Of a stretch of DNA of 64,000 nucleotides, positions 8,588 to 15,706 are shown piece after piece. Source of the DNA: Chitinophagaceae bacterium 26-R-25 (GTDB lineage Bacteria > Bacteroidota > Bacteroidia > Chitinophagales > Chitinophagaceae); NCBI GenBank assembly GCA_029906195.1, contig JARWSJ010000004.1, positions 248,001-312,000 on the forward strand, given 5' to 3'. Made by a program: the position numbers and the translations under genes. The notes beneath the pieces were generated by a model that was not told the DNA's origin, made no database searches, and saw only the letters and a program-made list of their open reading frames with translations. Each line of letters opens with the position of its first letter. Positions within the stretch are counted from its first letter, which is position 1.

Positions 8588-9085
8588 ATGGCACAATTTA
8601 CAGAAGAGAGGCTGGCGAAAGTAAAAGAGATCATTGCACGTTATCCGGACGGGAAACAGAAGAGTGCATTGCTGCCTGTGTTGCATTTGGCGCAGGAGCA
8701 ATTCGGCTGGCTCAGTTCAGAAACGATGGATTATGTTGCGGGCCTGTTGCAGATCGAACCAATTGAAGTGTATGAAGTGGCTACTTTCTACAGCATGTAC
8801 AATTTGAAACCTGTTGGCAAATACATGTTTGAAGTTTGCCAAACCGGTCCTTGTATGGTGCGTGGAAGTGAAGACATCATTGAATATATCAAACAGAAGC
8901 TGGGCATTAAAGTAGGCGAGACAACCGCTGATGGTTTGTTTACGTTGAAAACAGTTGAATGTTTAGGTGCTTGTGGTTATGCGCCGATGATGCAGCTTGG
9001 AAAGCATTATCGCGAACATCTTACAAAAGAAAAGGTTGACGCGATCATTGAAGAGTGCAGGAGAAACGCAGCTGCGAATAACTAA
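8588..9085 (+). CDS. nuoE: NADH-quinone oxidoreductase subunit E
   Basis: A 165-residue thioredoxin-like [2Fe-2S] subunit of the NADH-dehydrogenase module. The N1a cluster ligands are C84 and C89 (CQTGPC) and C125 and C129 (CLGAC). Length is usual for the family. It works with NuoF and NuoG; here nuoF is separated from it by an NlpE-like lipoprotein gene only 14 bases downstream. Confidence 0.97.
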   Translation: MAQFTEERLAKVKEIIARYPDGKQKSALLPVLHLAQEQFGWLSSETMDYVAGLLQIEPIEVYEVATFYSMYNLKPVGKYMFEVCQTGPCMVRGSEDIIEYIKQKLGIKVGETTADGLFTLKTVECLGACGYAPMMQLGKHYREHLTKEKVDAIIEECRRNAAANN

Positions 9086-9099
9086 AGAAACCAAAGCAT

Positions 9100-9582
9100 A
9101 TGAAAAAATTACTCTTTGCTTTTTCGATGTTGATGTTTGCCGCTTGTAACAGCAACACAGTTTCTGAGAAAACAACAGCACAAGTAAAAGATTCAATTGC
9201 GAAGGACAATGTAACAGCGAAAGATGGCTCAGTAGCGGAAACAACCAAAGCTGCAACTGCAGACACCATTCACAACGCCGCCAATTCGCTCGAGATAGCA
9301 GGAACATACACCGGAAAATTACCCTGCGCAGATTGCGAGGGAATTAAAGAAAGTCTCGAATTGAAAGCTGATAAAACATTTGTTTTGACAGACGAGTACC
9401 AGGGCAAAAAGAAACCGGTTTCAAATACGACAAAAGGCAAATGGGAAGTGAGTGGTAACACGCTAACGCTTCAACCGGGGATGAAATACAAAGTGGAAGA
9501 AAATAAATTGAGGCAGCTGGACATGAGCGGAAAAGAGATCACCGGGCCATTGGCGGATATGTACGTGTTGACAAAAAAATAG
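9100..9582 (+). CDS. NlpE-like copper-resistance/envelope lipoprotein
   Basis: A 160-residue lipoprotein with signal peptide and lipobox FAAC (Cys at residue 16), a Thr/Ala/Lys-rich spacer (about 17-65), and an NlpE N-terminal domain beginning GTYTGKLPCADCEGI, which holds the family's CxxC pair. In E. coli NlpE activates the Cpx response and is linked to copper tolerance; the role here is not known. It sits inside the nuo operon, 14 bases after nuoE and 34 before nuoF, in the same direction, so it should be co-transcribed with complex I genes. Unlike most nuo gaps, neither flank holds repeat arms. Confidence 0.87.
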   Translation: MKKLLFAFSMLMFAACNSNTVSEKTTAQVKDSIAKDNVTAKDGSVAETTKAATADTIHNAANSLEIAGTYTGKLPCADCEGIKESLELKADKTFVLTDEYQGKKKPVSNTTKGKWEVSGNTLTLQPGMKYKVEENKLRQLDMSGKEITGPLADMYVLTKK

Positions 9583-9616
9583 ATCAGAATTATTAAAAAG
9601 CGCAAGCTTTACAGAT

Positions 9617-10966
9617 ATGGGAGTAAAACTTTTATTAGACAAAGCACATGTAGAGGGAATTCGTTATTACGATGTTTACCGTCGCGAAGGTGGTTACCGC
9701 AGCGTGGAAAAGGCGTTGAAAATGTCTCCCGCCGATATCGTGGAAGAAGTGAAAAAAAGCGGTCTTCGTGGTCGTGGTGGTGCCGGTTTCCCTGCAGGTA
9801 TGAAATGGAGCTTTATTGCCAAACCAGAAGGCGTTCCCCGTCACCTCGTGTGTAATGCGGATGAGAGTGAGCCCGGTACCTTCAAAGACAGGTACCTGAT
9901 GGAATTCTTGCCGCATCTTTTAATAGAAGGATTGATCGTAGCATCTTTTGCATTGGGTTCCAATGCAACTTACATATACATCCGCGGTGAGTACGCATGG
10001 ATCCCGGATATTCTTGAACAAGCCATCAACGAAGCAAAAGCAAACGGCTGGCTGGGAAAAAATATTCAGGGCAGTGGTTTTGATTGTGAGATCTATGTAC
10101 AACGCGGCGCAGGCGCTTACATCTGTGGTGAAGAAACTGCATTGATCGAGAGCCTGGAAGGCAAACGCGGTAACCCACGCATTAAGCCTCCGTTCCCAGC
10201 CGTGAAAGGTGTGTGGGACAGACCAACAGTGGTAAATAACGTAGAAACTTTAGCTGCTGTAGTGCCAGTCATCAACATGGGTGGTGAAGCGTATTCGAAA
10301 ATTGGTGTAGGTAAATCAACCGGAACAAAATTGATTTCTGCCTGCGGTAATATCAATAAACCTGGTGTTTATGAAATTGATATGACCATCAGCGTGGAAG
10401 AATTTGTATACAGCGATGAATATTGCGGTGGCATTCCAAACGGAAAAAGGTTAAAAGCTTGTATTCCGGGCGGATCTTCCGTTCCTATTTTGCCTGCAAA
10501 CCTGTTGTTCAAAACAGCGAAAGGCGAGCAACGAATGATGAACTACGAAAGCCTTAGCGACGGTGGCTTTGCTACGGGTTCGATGATGGGCTCCGGCGGA
10601 TTCATCGTTTTGGACGAAGATCAGTGTGTGGTAAAACATACATTGACATTGGCCCGCTTCTATCGTCATGAAAGCTGCGGACAGTGCTCTCCATGCCGTG
10701 AAGGAACAGGCTGGATGGAAAAAATCCTTAAGAACATCGAAACCGGAAAAGGAAAAATGACAGACATCGACCTTCTCTGGGACATCCAAAGAAAGATCGA
10801 AGGCAATACCATCTGCCCACTCGGCGACGCCGCCGCATGGCCGGTAGCAGCAGCAATAAGACATTTTAGAGACGAGTTTGAATGGCACGTGAACAATCCA
10901 GAGCTTTGCCTCACGCAGAACTTTGGTCTAGCACATTATGCGGATGCCCGCGAGGTTGTAGCATAA
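9617..10966 (+). CDS. nuoF: NADH-quinone oxidoreductase subunit F
   Basis: A 449-residue subunit that oxidises NADH with FMN and an N3 [4Fe-4S] cluster. Visible motifs are the glycine-rich GLRGRGGAGFPAGMKW (nucleotide/FMN site, about residues 49-64), the GAGAYICGEETALIESLEG segment, and the cluster ligands C354, C357 and C360 in SCGQCSPC with the distal Cys in NTICPLGD. Length and order of motifs are standard. The following gene is an unrelated GxxExxY-family gene, not nuoG. Confidence 0.98.
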   Translation: MGVKLLLDKAHVEGIRYYDVYRREGGYRSVEKALKMSPADIVEEVKKSGLRGRGGAGFPAGMKWSFIAKPEGVPRHLVCNADESEPGTFKDRYLMEFLPHLLIEGLIVASFALGSNATYIYIRGEYAWIPDILEQAINEAKANGWLGKNIQGSGFDCEIYVQRGAGAYICGEETALIESLEGKRGNPRIKPPFPAVKGVWDRPTVVNNVETLAAVVPVINMGGEAYSKIGVGKSTGTKLISACGNINKPGVYEIDMTISVEEFVYSDEYCGGIPNGKRLKACIPGGSSVPILPANLLFKTAKGEQRMMNYESLSDGGFATGSMMGSGGFIVLDEDQCVVKHTLTLARFYRHESCGQCSPCREGTGWMEKILKNIETGKGKMTDIDLLWDIQRKIEGNTICPLGDAAAWPVAAAIRHFRDEFEWHVNNPELCLTQNFGLAHYADAREVVA

Positions 10967-10967
10967 T

Positions 10968-11009
10968 TATTTCACGCAAAGGCGCATAAGGAAATAAGGC
11001 GCAGAGGCA
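10968..11009. repeat. Left inverted flank of the GxxExxY gene
   Basis: A 42-base element beginning TTTCACGCAAAGGCGCATAA, of degenerate 8-9 base units ending in AAGG or similar. It starts 2 bases after the nuoF stop and ends 6 bases before the GxxExxY ATG. It is the approximate reverse complement of 11403-11445. Confidence 0.85.
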
Positions 11010-11015
11010 GACATA

Positions 11016-11402
11016 ATGATAGATTGCATAGAGAATGACATTTCGAGAACTGTAGTTGATATATGTTATAAGCTGCATAAGCAATATGGACCGGGATTGT
11101 TTGAGAGTGTATATGAAGAACTGTTTTGTTATGAGCTTGAGAAAGTAGGATTATCTTTTACACGACAGCAGGCTATTCCTGTGATTCATGAGAATGTAAG
11201 ATTAGAGATTGGATTCAGAGCAGATGTAATAGTTTCCAGGAAGGTACTTGTTGAGTTTAAATCTGTTGAGCAATTGCTTGATGTTCATTATAAGCAAGTT
11301 CAGACGTATTTGAAACTTAGCCGTCTCAAACTGGGTTTGCTGATAAATTTCAATGTATCTCTTATTAAGAACGGGATACATCGGGTTGTAAATAACTTAT
11401 AA
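11016..11402 (+). CDS. GxxExxY-family protein, PD-(D/E)XK-like
   Basis: A 128-residue protein with the name-giving motif GLFESVY (G27-x-x-E30-x-x-Y33). Further on, D70 (GFRAD), E80-x-K82 (VEFKS) and a QVQTYL segment reproduce the spacing of a PD-(D/E)XK nuclease core. The family is widespread and has no established function that I know of; nuclease activity is inference from the motif. The gene lies inside the nuo operon between nuoF and nuoG and is tightly enclosed by matching inverted repeats (10968-11009 and 11403-11445). The coding sequence fills almost the whole space between them, so this looks like a small inserted cassette. The insertion keeps the reading direction of the operon. Confidence 0.9.
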   Translation: MIDCIENDISRTVVDICYKLHKQYGPGLFESVYEELFCYELEKVGLSFTRQQAIPVIHENVRLEIGFRADVIVSRKVLVEFKSVEQLLDVHYKQVQTYLKLSRLKLGLLINFNVSLIKNGIHRVVNNL

Positions 11403-11445
11403 ACTTTGCGCCTTAGCTCCTTATGTAGCTTTGCGTGAAATCAAA
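11403..11445. repeat. Right inverted flank of the GxxExxY gene
   Basis: It begins right after the gene's stop codon and ends in CTTTGCGTGAAATC. Its reverse complement aligns with the left flank along its length: TTCACGCAAAG, then CATAAGGA, then AAGGCGCA, in the same order with the same 8-9-8-8 spacing. The nuoG ATG follows about 30 bases later. Confidence 0.85.
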
Positions 11446-11475
11446 TATTTCACCTCGCGTGAAAACAATATAAAG

Positions 11476-12558
11476 ATGGCTGAAGAACAAAAACTTTTTA
11501 AGGTTACAATTGACAACATCACTGTGGAAGTGGAGCCGGGGACTACAATCCTGAATGCTGCACGTAAAATTGGCGGTGATGTGGCGCCCCCTGCCATGTG
11601 CTATTACAGCAAATTGAAAGGCAGCGGCGGTAAATGCCGTACTTGCCTTGTAGAAGTAGCTGCGGGTTCCACGGCGGACCCAAGGCCGATGCCTAAACTC
11701 GTTGCAAGTTGCCGCACCACTGTAATGGATGGTATGATCGTGAAGAACATTACCAGCGAAAGAGTGATCGATGCCCGTGCAGGTGTTGTAGAGTTCCTGT
11801 TGCTGAACCATCCGCTGGATTGTCCAATCTGCGACCAGGCCGGTGAATGTCACTTGCAGGACTTAAGCTACGAACACGGTAAAGCGGGTACCCGTTATGA
11901 GTTTTCAAGAAGAACTTTTGAAAAGCATGATTTGGGTCCGTATATCCAATTGCACATGACGCGCTGTATTTTGTGCTACCGTTGCGTGTTCACAGCCGAT
12001 CAACTGACGAACAAACGTGTTCATGGTGTACTCGACAGGGGTGACCATGCTGAAATAGCAACTTACATTGAGAAAGCTTTGGATAACGACTTCATCGGAA
12101 ACGTGATCGACGTTTGTCCGGTAGGGGCGTTGACTGATAAAACTTTCCGCTTCAAAAACCGTGTTTGGTTTACTAAACCGGTAGATGCACATTGCGGTTG
12201 CGATAAGTGCAGCGGCCAAGTAACCCTGTGGATGCGTGGCGACGAAGTGTTCCGCGTAACTGCACGTAAAGATGAGTGGGGTGAAGTTGAAGAATGGATC
12301 TGTAACACTTGTCGTTTCGAAAGAAAGAAGGTAAGCGACTGGACAATAGAAGGTCCAACCGAAGTGAGCCGTCACTCTGTGATTTCACAAGGACATTATG
12401 TAGGAATAACGAAACCGGCTGAAACCATTGATAAAGTAATGGGAAGAAAACCACAACTGTTAATGGACATCCATACAGTGAGTGGTGTGAACGATCCCAA
12501 TGTGGATTTGAGTGAGATAGAAGGTCCGGCACATTCGGACGATTTTAAAAAGCAGTAG
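11476..12558 (+). CDS. nuoG: NADH-quinone oxidoreductase subunit G, short form
   Basis: A 360-residue iron-sulfur subunit. Ligands are visible for N1b [2Fe-2S] (C42, C54, C57, C79), N5 (H112, C116, C119, C125), N4 (C164, C167, C170, C214), and a further Cys set like the Mo/W-bis-MGD-type [4Fe-4S] domain (C240, C242, C245, C276, C279). The protein then stops, so the large molybdopterin-oxidoreductase-like domain of E. coli NuoG (about 900 residues) is absent. This short form is known to me from Bacteroidota. The ATG at 11476 is preferred over 11431, whose extra codons translate the inverted repeat. The TAG stop lies within a GTAGAGAC palindrome. Confidence 0.93.
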   Translation: MAEEQKLFKVTIDNITVEVEPGTTILNAARKIGGDVAPPAMCYYSKLKGSGGKCRTCLVEVAAGSTADPRPMPKLVASCRTTVMDGMIVKNITSERVIDARAGVVEFLLLNHPLDCPICDQAGECHLQDLSYEHGKAGTRYEFSRRTFEKHDLGPYIQLHMTRCILCYRCVFTADQLTNKRVHGVLDRGDHAEIATYIEKALDNDFIGNVIDVCPVGALTDKTFRFKNRVWFTKPVDAHCGCDKCSGQVTLWMRGDEVFRVTARKDEWGEVEEWICNTCRFERKKVSDWTIEGPTEVSRHSVISQGHYVGITKPAETIDKVMGRKPQLLMDIHTVSGVNDPNVDLSEIEGPAHSDDFKKQ

Positions 12559-12581
12559 AGACGCATGATAATGCGTCTGGC
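12556..12581. repeat. GTAGAGAC-type palindrome after nuoG
   Basis: AGACGCAT and ATGCGTCT (12559-12566 and 12571-12578) flank GATA. The preceding TAG is the nuoG stop codon. It is related to palindromes at 24324, 30983 and 44304. The rest of the 196-base nuoG-nuoH gap has a weak inverted pair (GCGGTGAAAAGAATT / AATTCTTGTTCTACCGC) and, at 12715-12743, a right arm of GACTTTT heptamers before nuoH. Confidence 0.75.
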
Positions 12582-12714
12582 GGTGAAAAGAATTACTACT
12601 GTACAAGAGTGCGACGCAACGATGATCAATTCTTGTTCTACCGCTGGTCACAAAAGCAGTCATAACATAAAATGAGTTAGAAATAAAAGCGGAGCAGTCG
12701 GACAGCGACCAAAT

Positions 12715-12743
12715 TTTGACTTTTGATTTTTGACTTTTGATTT
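12715..12743. repeat. GACTTTT heptamer arm before nuoH
   Basis: Units TTTTGAC/TTTTGAT repeat with period 7 and end 11 bases before the nuoH start codon. No matching left arm of the same family is seen at the nuoG end, where the AGACGCAT palindrome sits instead. Confidence 0.7.
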
Positions 12744-12754
12744 AATAAAAGATT

Positions 12755-13819
12755 ATGGTACTCTTATCATTCGATTGGTTTTTAATTATTGAAAAAGCGA
12801 TACTTATTTCTATCGTGATTGTTGCATCGCTTGTAATTGCGATGTATGAAACATGGGGAGAAAGAAAGGTCGCCGCGTTTATCCAGGATCGTATTGGGCC
12901 GGATAGGGCAGGCTTTGGCGGTATTTTACAGCCATTGGCAGATGGTATGAAACTCTTCATGAAAGAAGAGATCATTCCGAATTCTTCCAACAAGTTTTTG
13001 TTCGTAATGGGACCGGGCCTCGCGATGTTGACGGCTATGATGACCAGCGCGGTTATTCCATGGGGCGGACATCTTGAAATAATGGGCAGAACAGTGCCTT
13101 TGCAAATTGCAGACATTAACATCGGCATTCTGTATGTGTTTGGTGTAGTGAGTTTGGGCGTATATGGTGTTATGATCGGTGGATGGGCTAGTAACAACAA
13201 ATTCTCGTTGATGGCTGCACTGCGCGGTGCATCGCAAATGATCTCTTATGAATTGGCAATGGGTCTTTCATTGATCGCATTGTTGATGCTGACGGGTACT
13301 TTGAGCCTGAGAACAATTGTAGAGCAACAATCTACAGGTCACTGGAACATCTGGTATCAACCATTAGGGTTTATCATATTCTTTGTATGTGCTTTGGCTG
13401 AGTGTAACCGTACACCGTTTGACTTGCCTGAAGCTGAGAGCGAGTTGAACTTTGGTTATCACCAGGAGTATTCATCAATGAAGCTTGGCTTTTATCTGTT
13501 CGCAGAATACGTGAATATGTTCATTAGCTGCGTAATCATGGCGACTTTGTTCTTTGGTGGTTACGACATTCCGTTTGTAAATGACGCTCATTTGTATGAC
13601 CAAATAGGTAACTGGGCAGCTTTGGCACAGGTTGTTTGTTTGATGGCAAAAGTGATCTTCGGCATATTCGTATTCATGTGGATCCGCTGGACAGTTCCAC
13701 GCTTCCGTTATGACCAATTGATGAATCTGGGTTGGAAAGGCCTTATTCCATTAGCTTTGGCAAACATGGTGATTACAGCGGTCGTGGCATTATTGAAGTA
13801 CAACAACTGGCATTTTTAA
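12755..13819 (+). CDS. nuoH: NADH-quinone oxidoreductase subunit H
   Basis: A 354-residue membrane subunit with about eight transmembrane helices. The family stretches ERKVAAFIQDRIGPDRAG (near residues 34-51) and AECNRTPFDLPEAESEL are clear. NuoH anchors the peripheral arm and forms part of the quinone channel and the first proton path. Length and motif order are normal. Confidence 0.97.
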   Translation: MVLLSFDWFLIIEKAILISIVIVASLVIAMYETWGERKVAAFIQDRIGPDRAGFGGILQPLADGMKLFMKEEIIPNSSNKFLFVMGPGLAMLTAMMTSAVIPWGGHLEIMGRTVPLQIADINIGILYVFGVVSLGVYGVMIGGWASNNKFSLMAALRGASQMISYELAMGLSLIALLMLTGTLSLRTIVEQQSTGHWNIWYQPLGFIIFFVCALAECNRTPFDLPEAESELNFGYHQEYSSMKLGFYLFAEYVNMFISCVIMATLFFGGYDIPFVNDAHLYDQIGNWAALAQVVCLMAKVIFGIFVFMWIRWTVPRFRYDQLMNLGWKGLIPLALANMVITAVVALLKYNNWHF

Positions 13820-13871
13820 CTTAAAAAAATATATTTGCGCAGCATTACCGTTGCGTATGAAATTATAGATC

Positions 13872-14417
13872 ATGCAATCATTAACTAACAGGGTAAAACC
13901 GGTTGATCGTAAGCCAATGACATTTCTGGAGAAAATCTATCTCTGGGAAATTGCCAAAGGCATGATGATTACCATAAAGCACTTTTTTAAAAGAAAGCCT
14001 ACTATCAAATACCCTGAACAAAAAAGGGAATTCAGTTCTGTGTTTCGCGGTCTGCACATTCTAAACAGGGATGAACAGGGTCGTGAAAGATGTACAGCTT
14101 GCGGACTTTGCGCCGTAGCTTGTCCGGCAGAAGCCATCACCATGGAAGCTGCTGAGAGAAAAACAGGCGAAGAGCATTTATACAGGGAAGAAAAATATGC
14201 AGCACGCTATGAGATTAACATGTTGCGCTGCATTTTCTGTGGACTGTGCGAAGAGGCTTGCCCTAAAGATGCAATTTATCTGAGCCAGACCTTCACACCA
14301 TCGAATCTTACGAGAGCACAATTTATATATAAGAAAGATGACCTTTTAATTCCTGATCCCAACAAAGATCCTGAGCAATATGCAAAGGCCCTGGGTGACA
14401 GGAAGAGACCACAATAA
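13872..14417 (+). CDS. nuoI: NADH-quinone oxidoreductase subunit I
   Basis: A 181-residue ferredoxin-like subunit with two [4Fe-4S] clusters (N6a, N6b). The ligand sets are C74-x2-C77-x2-C80-x3-C84 (CTACGLCAVACP) and C120-x2-C123-x2-C126-x3-C130 (CIFCGLCEEACP). It links the electron chain from NuoG to NuoB. It lies 52 bases after nuoH without repeat arms between, in contrast to most other nuo gaps. Confidence 0.97.
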   Translation: MQSLTNRVKPVDRKPMTFLEKIYLWEIAKGMMITIKHFFKRKPTIKYPEQKREFSSVFRGLHILNRDEQGRERCTACGLCAVACPAEAITMEAAERKTGEEHLYREEKYAARYEINMLRCIFCGLCEEACPKDAIYLSQTFTPSNLTRAQFIYKKDDLLIPDPNKDPEQYAKALGDRKRPQ

Positions 14418-14588
14418 TTTGAAAATTTGGGAATTTGAGAATTTGAAAATGAGAGAGTGTAACCCCAAAATTTTTAAAATGACAGTTCTTGATTTTTAGA
14501 TTTGACTATACGAAAATTAAAGAATTGATTTTTTGAAGAATGATGAACCATCCATTTTCAAATTTTCATATTCCCAAATTTTCAAATT
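14417..14588. repeat. Facing TTTGAAAA octamer arms, nuoI-nuoJ gap
   Basis: The left arm 14417-14450 begins at the last base of the nuoI stop codon. The right arm 14554-14588 ends 7 bases before the nuoJ ATG. Confidence 0.85.
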
Positions 14589-14595
14589 AATAATT

Positions 14596-15102
14596 ATGAA
14601 TATTTCGCAAATATTATTTGGGATTTTAACGGTGCTGGCCCTGGTAAGTGCGCTGGGTGTTGTAGTTAGCAAAAACCCTGTTTACAGTGTACTTTGCCTG
14701 ATCGTTACCTTCTTCGCCATCTCTGGCCATTACATTCTATTAAATGCGCAGTTTCTCGCTATCGTAAACATCATCGTTTATGCTGGTGCCATCATGGTGT
14801 TGTTCCTCTTCGTGATCATGTTGATGAACCTCAATGCAGAAGTTGAACCTCAAAAAAGTAAAATATTAAAGTTCGCAGGTTTTATAGCAGGGTTGTGTTT
14901 GTTCCTTGTGATTGTTGCAGCACTTAAAAATGCCGACGAGAAAACACAAACACAAGCTACACAATTGGCCGGAGGTGATATCGGGCTGATAAAAAACCTG
15001 GGTAGAGCTTTGTTTAATGACTATGTTCTTCCTTTTGAAATAAGCAGTGTGTTGTTCCTGAGCGCAATGGTGGGTGCGGTAGTGATTGGAAAGAAGGAGT
15101 AG
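14596..15102 (+). CDS. nuoJ: NADH-quinone oxidoreductase subunit J
   Basis: A 168-residue membrane subunit with about five transmembrane helices. The segment YAGAIMVLFLFVIMLMNL (about residues 59-76) is the family signature. NuoJ is part of the proton-transfer route between the quinone site and the antiporter-like subunits. The ATG at 14596 is preferred over an in-frame start at 14533, which would translate the repeat arm. Confidence 0.95.
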   Translation: MNISQILFGILTVLALVSALGVVVSKNPVYSVLCLIVTFFAISGHYILLNAQFLAIVNIIVYAGAIMVLFLFVIMLMNLNAEVEPQKSKILKFAGFIAGLCLFLVIVAALKNADEKTQTQATQLAGGDIGLIKNLGRALFNDYVLPFEISSVLFLSAMVGAVVIGKKE

Positions 15103-15104
15103 CG

Positions 15105-15268
15105 CAATTTGAAAATGTGGGAATTTGAAAATGTGAAAATTGTGAGAGTGCGATTCCCAAACGACAACAATGAGATTTTTGATTTAACATTAATATTAAA
15201 ATTGGAAAGTTTGATTACTTGAAAGACTGATTCACTGGTCATTTTCAAATTTTCAAATTTTCAAATTA
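15105..15268. repeat. Facing TTTGAAAA octamer arms, nuoJ-nuoK gap
   Basis: The left arm 15105-15141 follows the nuoJ stop by 2 bases. The right arm 15240-15268 ends 13 bases before the nuoK ATG. Confidence 0.85.
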
Positions 15269-15281
15269 TCTAATTAATAAC

Positions 15282-15620
15282 ATGCCGATAAATTATTACA
15301 TCTTCACAGCCATCGCATTGTTCTGTATAGGAATTACGGGGGTATTGACTCGTCGCAATGCGATTATCATTTTCATGTGCATTGAGATAATGCTGAATGC
15401 GGTGAACCTGTTGCTGGTGGCATTTTCAAAAATGTTTCACATGGCATACCTGGCGAATCCTGCGAAAGCAGTAACATCGGGTATCGACGGACAATTGTTT
15501 GTGTTTTTTATCATGGTGGTTGCCGCAGCAGAGGTAAGTGTGGGATTGGCAATTATAGTAATGATGTACAGGAATACGCATTCTGTAGACGTTAATTTCT
15601 TAAACAGGCTTAAAAATTAA
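15282..15620 (+). CDS. nuoK: NADH-quinone oxidoreductase subunit K
   Basis: A 112-residue membrane subunit with three transmembrane helices, MrpC-like. The motif [17 protein letters not shown] (about residues 32-48) holds the conserved membrane glutamate, and a second is in [11 protein letters not shown]. Such residues take part in proton transfer. Length is slightly above the usual 100. Confidence 0.96.
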   Translation: MPINYYIFTAIALFCIGITGVLTRRNAIIIFMCIEIMLNAVNLLLVAFSKMFHMAYLANPAKAVTSGIDGQLFVFFIMVVAAAEVSVGLAIIVMMYRNTHSVDVNFLNRLKN

Positions 15621-15701
15621 AAAATCAAAATTAAAAATTCAAAAAACGTTCCCGCAAGGCTGATCTGTTTTGACTTTTGACTTTTGATTTTTGACTTTTG
15701 A
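15612..15701. repeat. Facing heptamer arms, nuoK-nuoL gap
   Basis: The left arm about 15612-15646 (AAAATTA/AAAATCA units) includes the nuoK stop codon. The right arm 15669-15701 (TTTTGAC/TTTTGAT units) ends 6 bases before the nuoL ATG. A different unit from the TTTGAAAA family occupies the same position. Confidence 0.75.
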
Positions 15702-15706
15702 ATATT

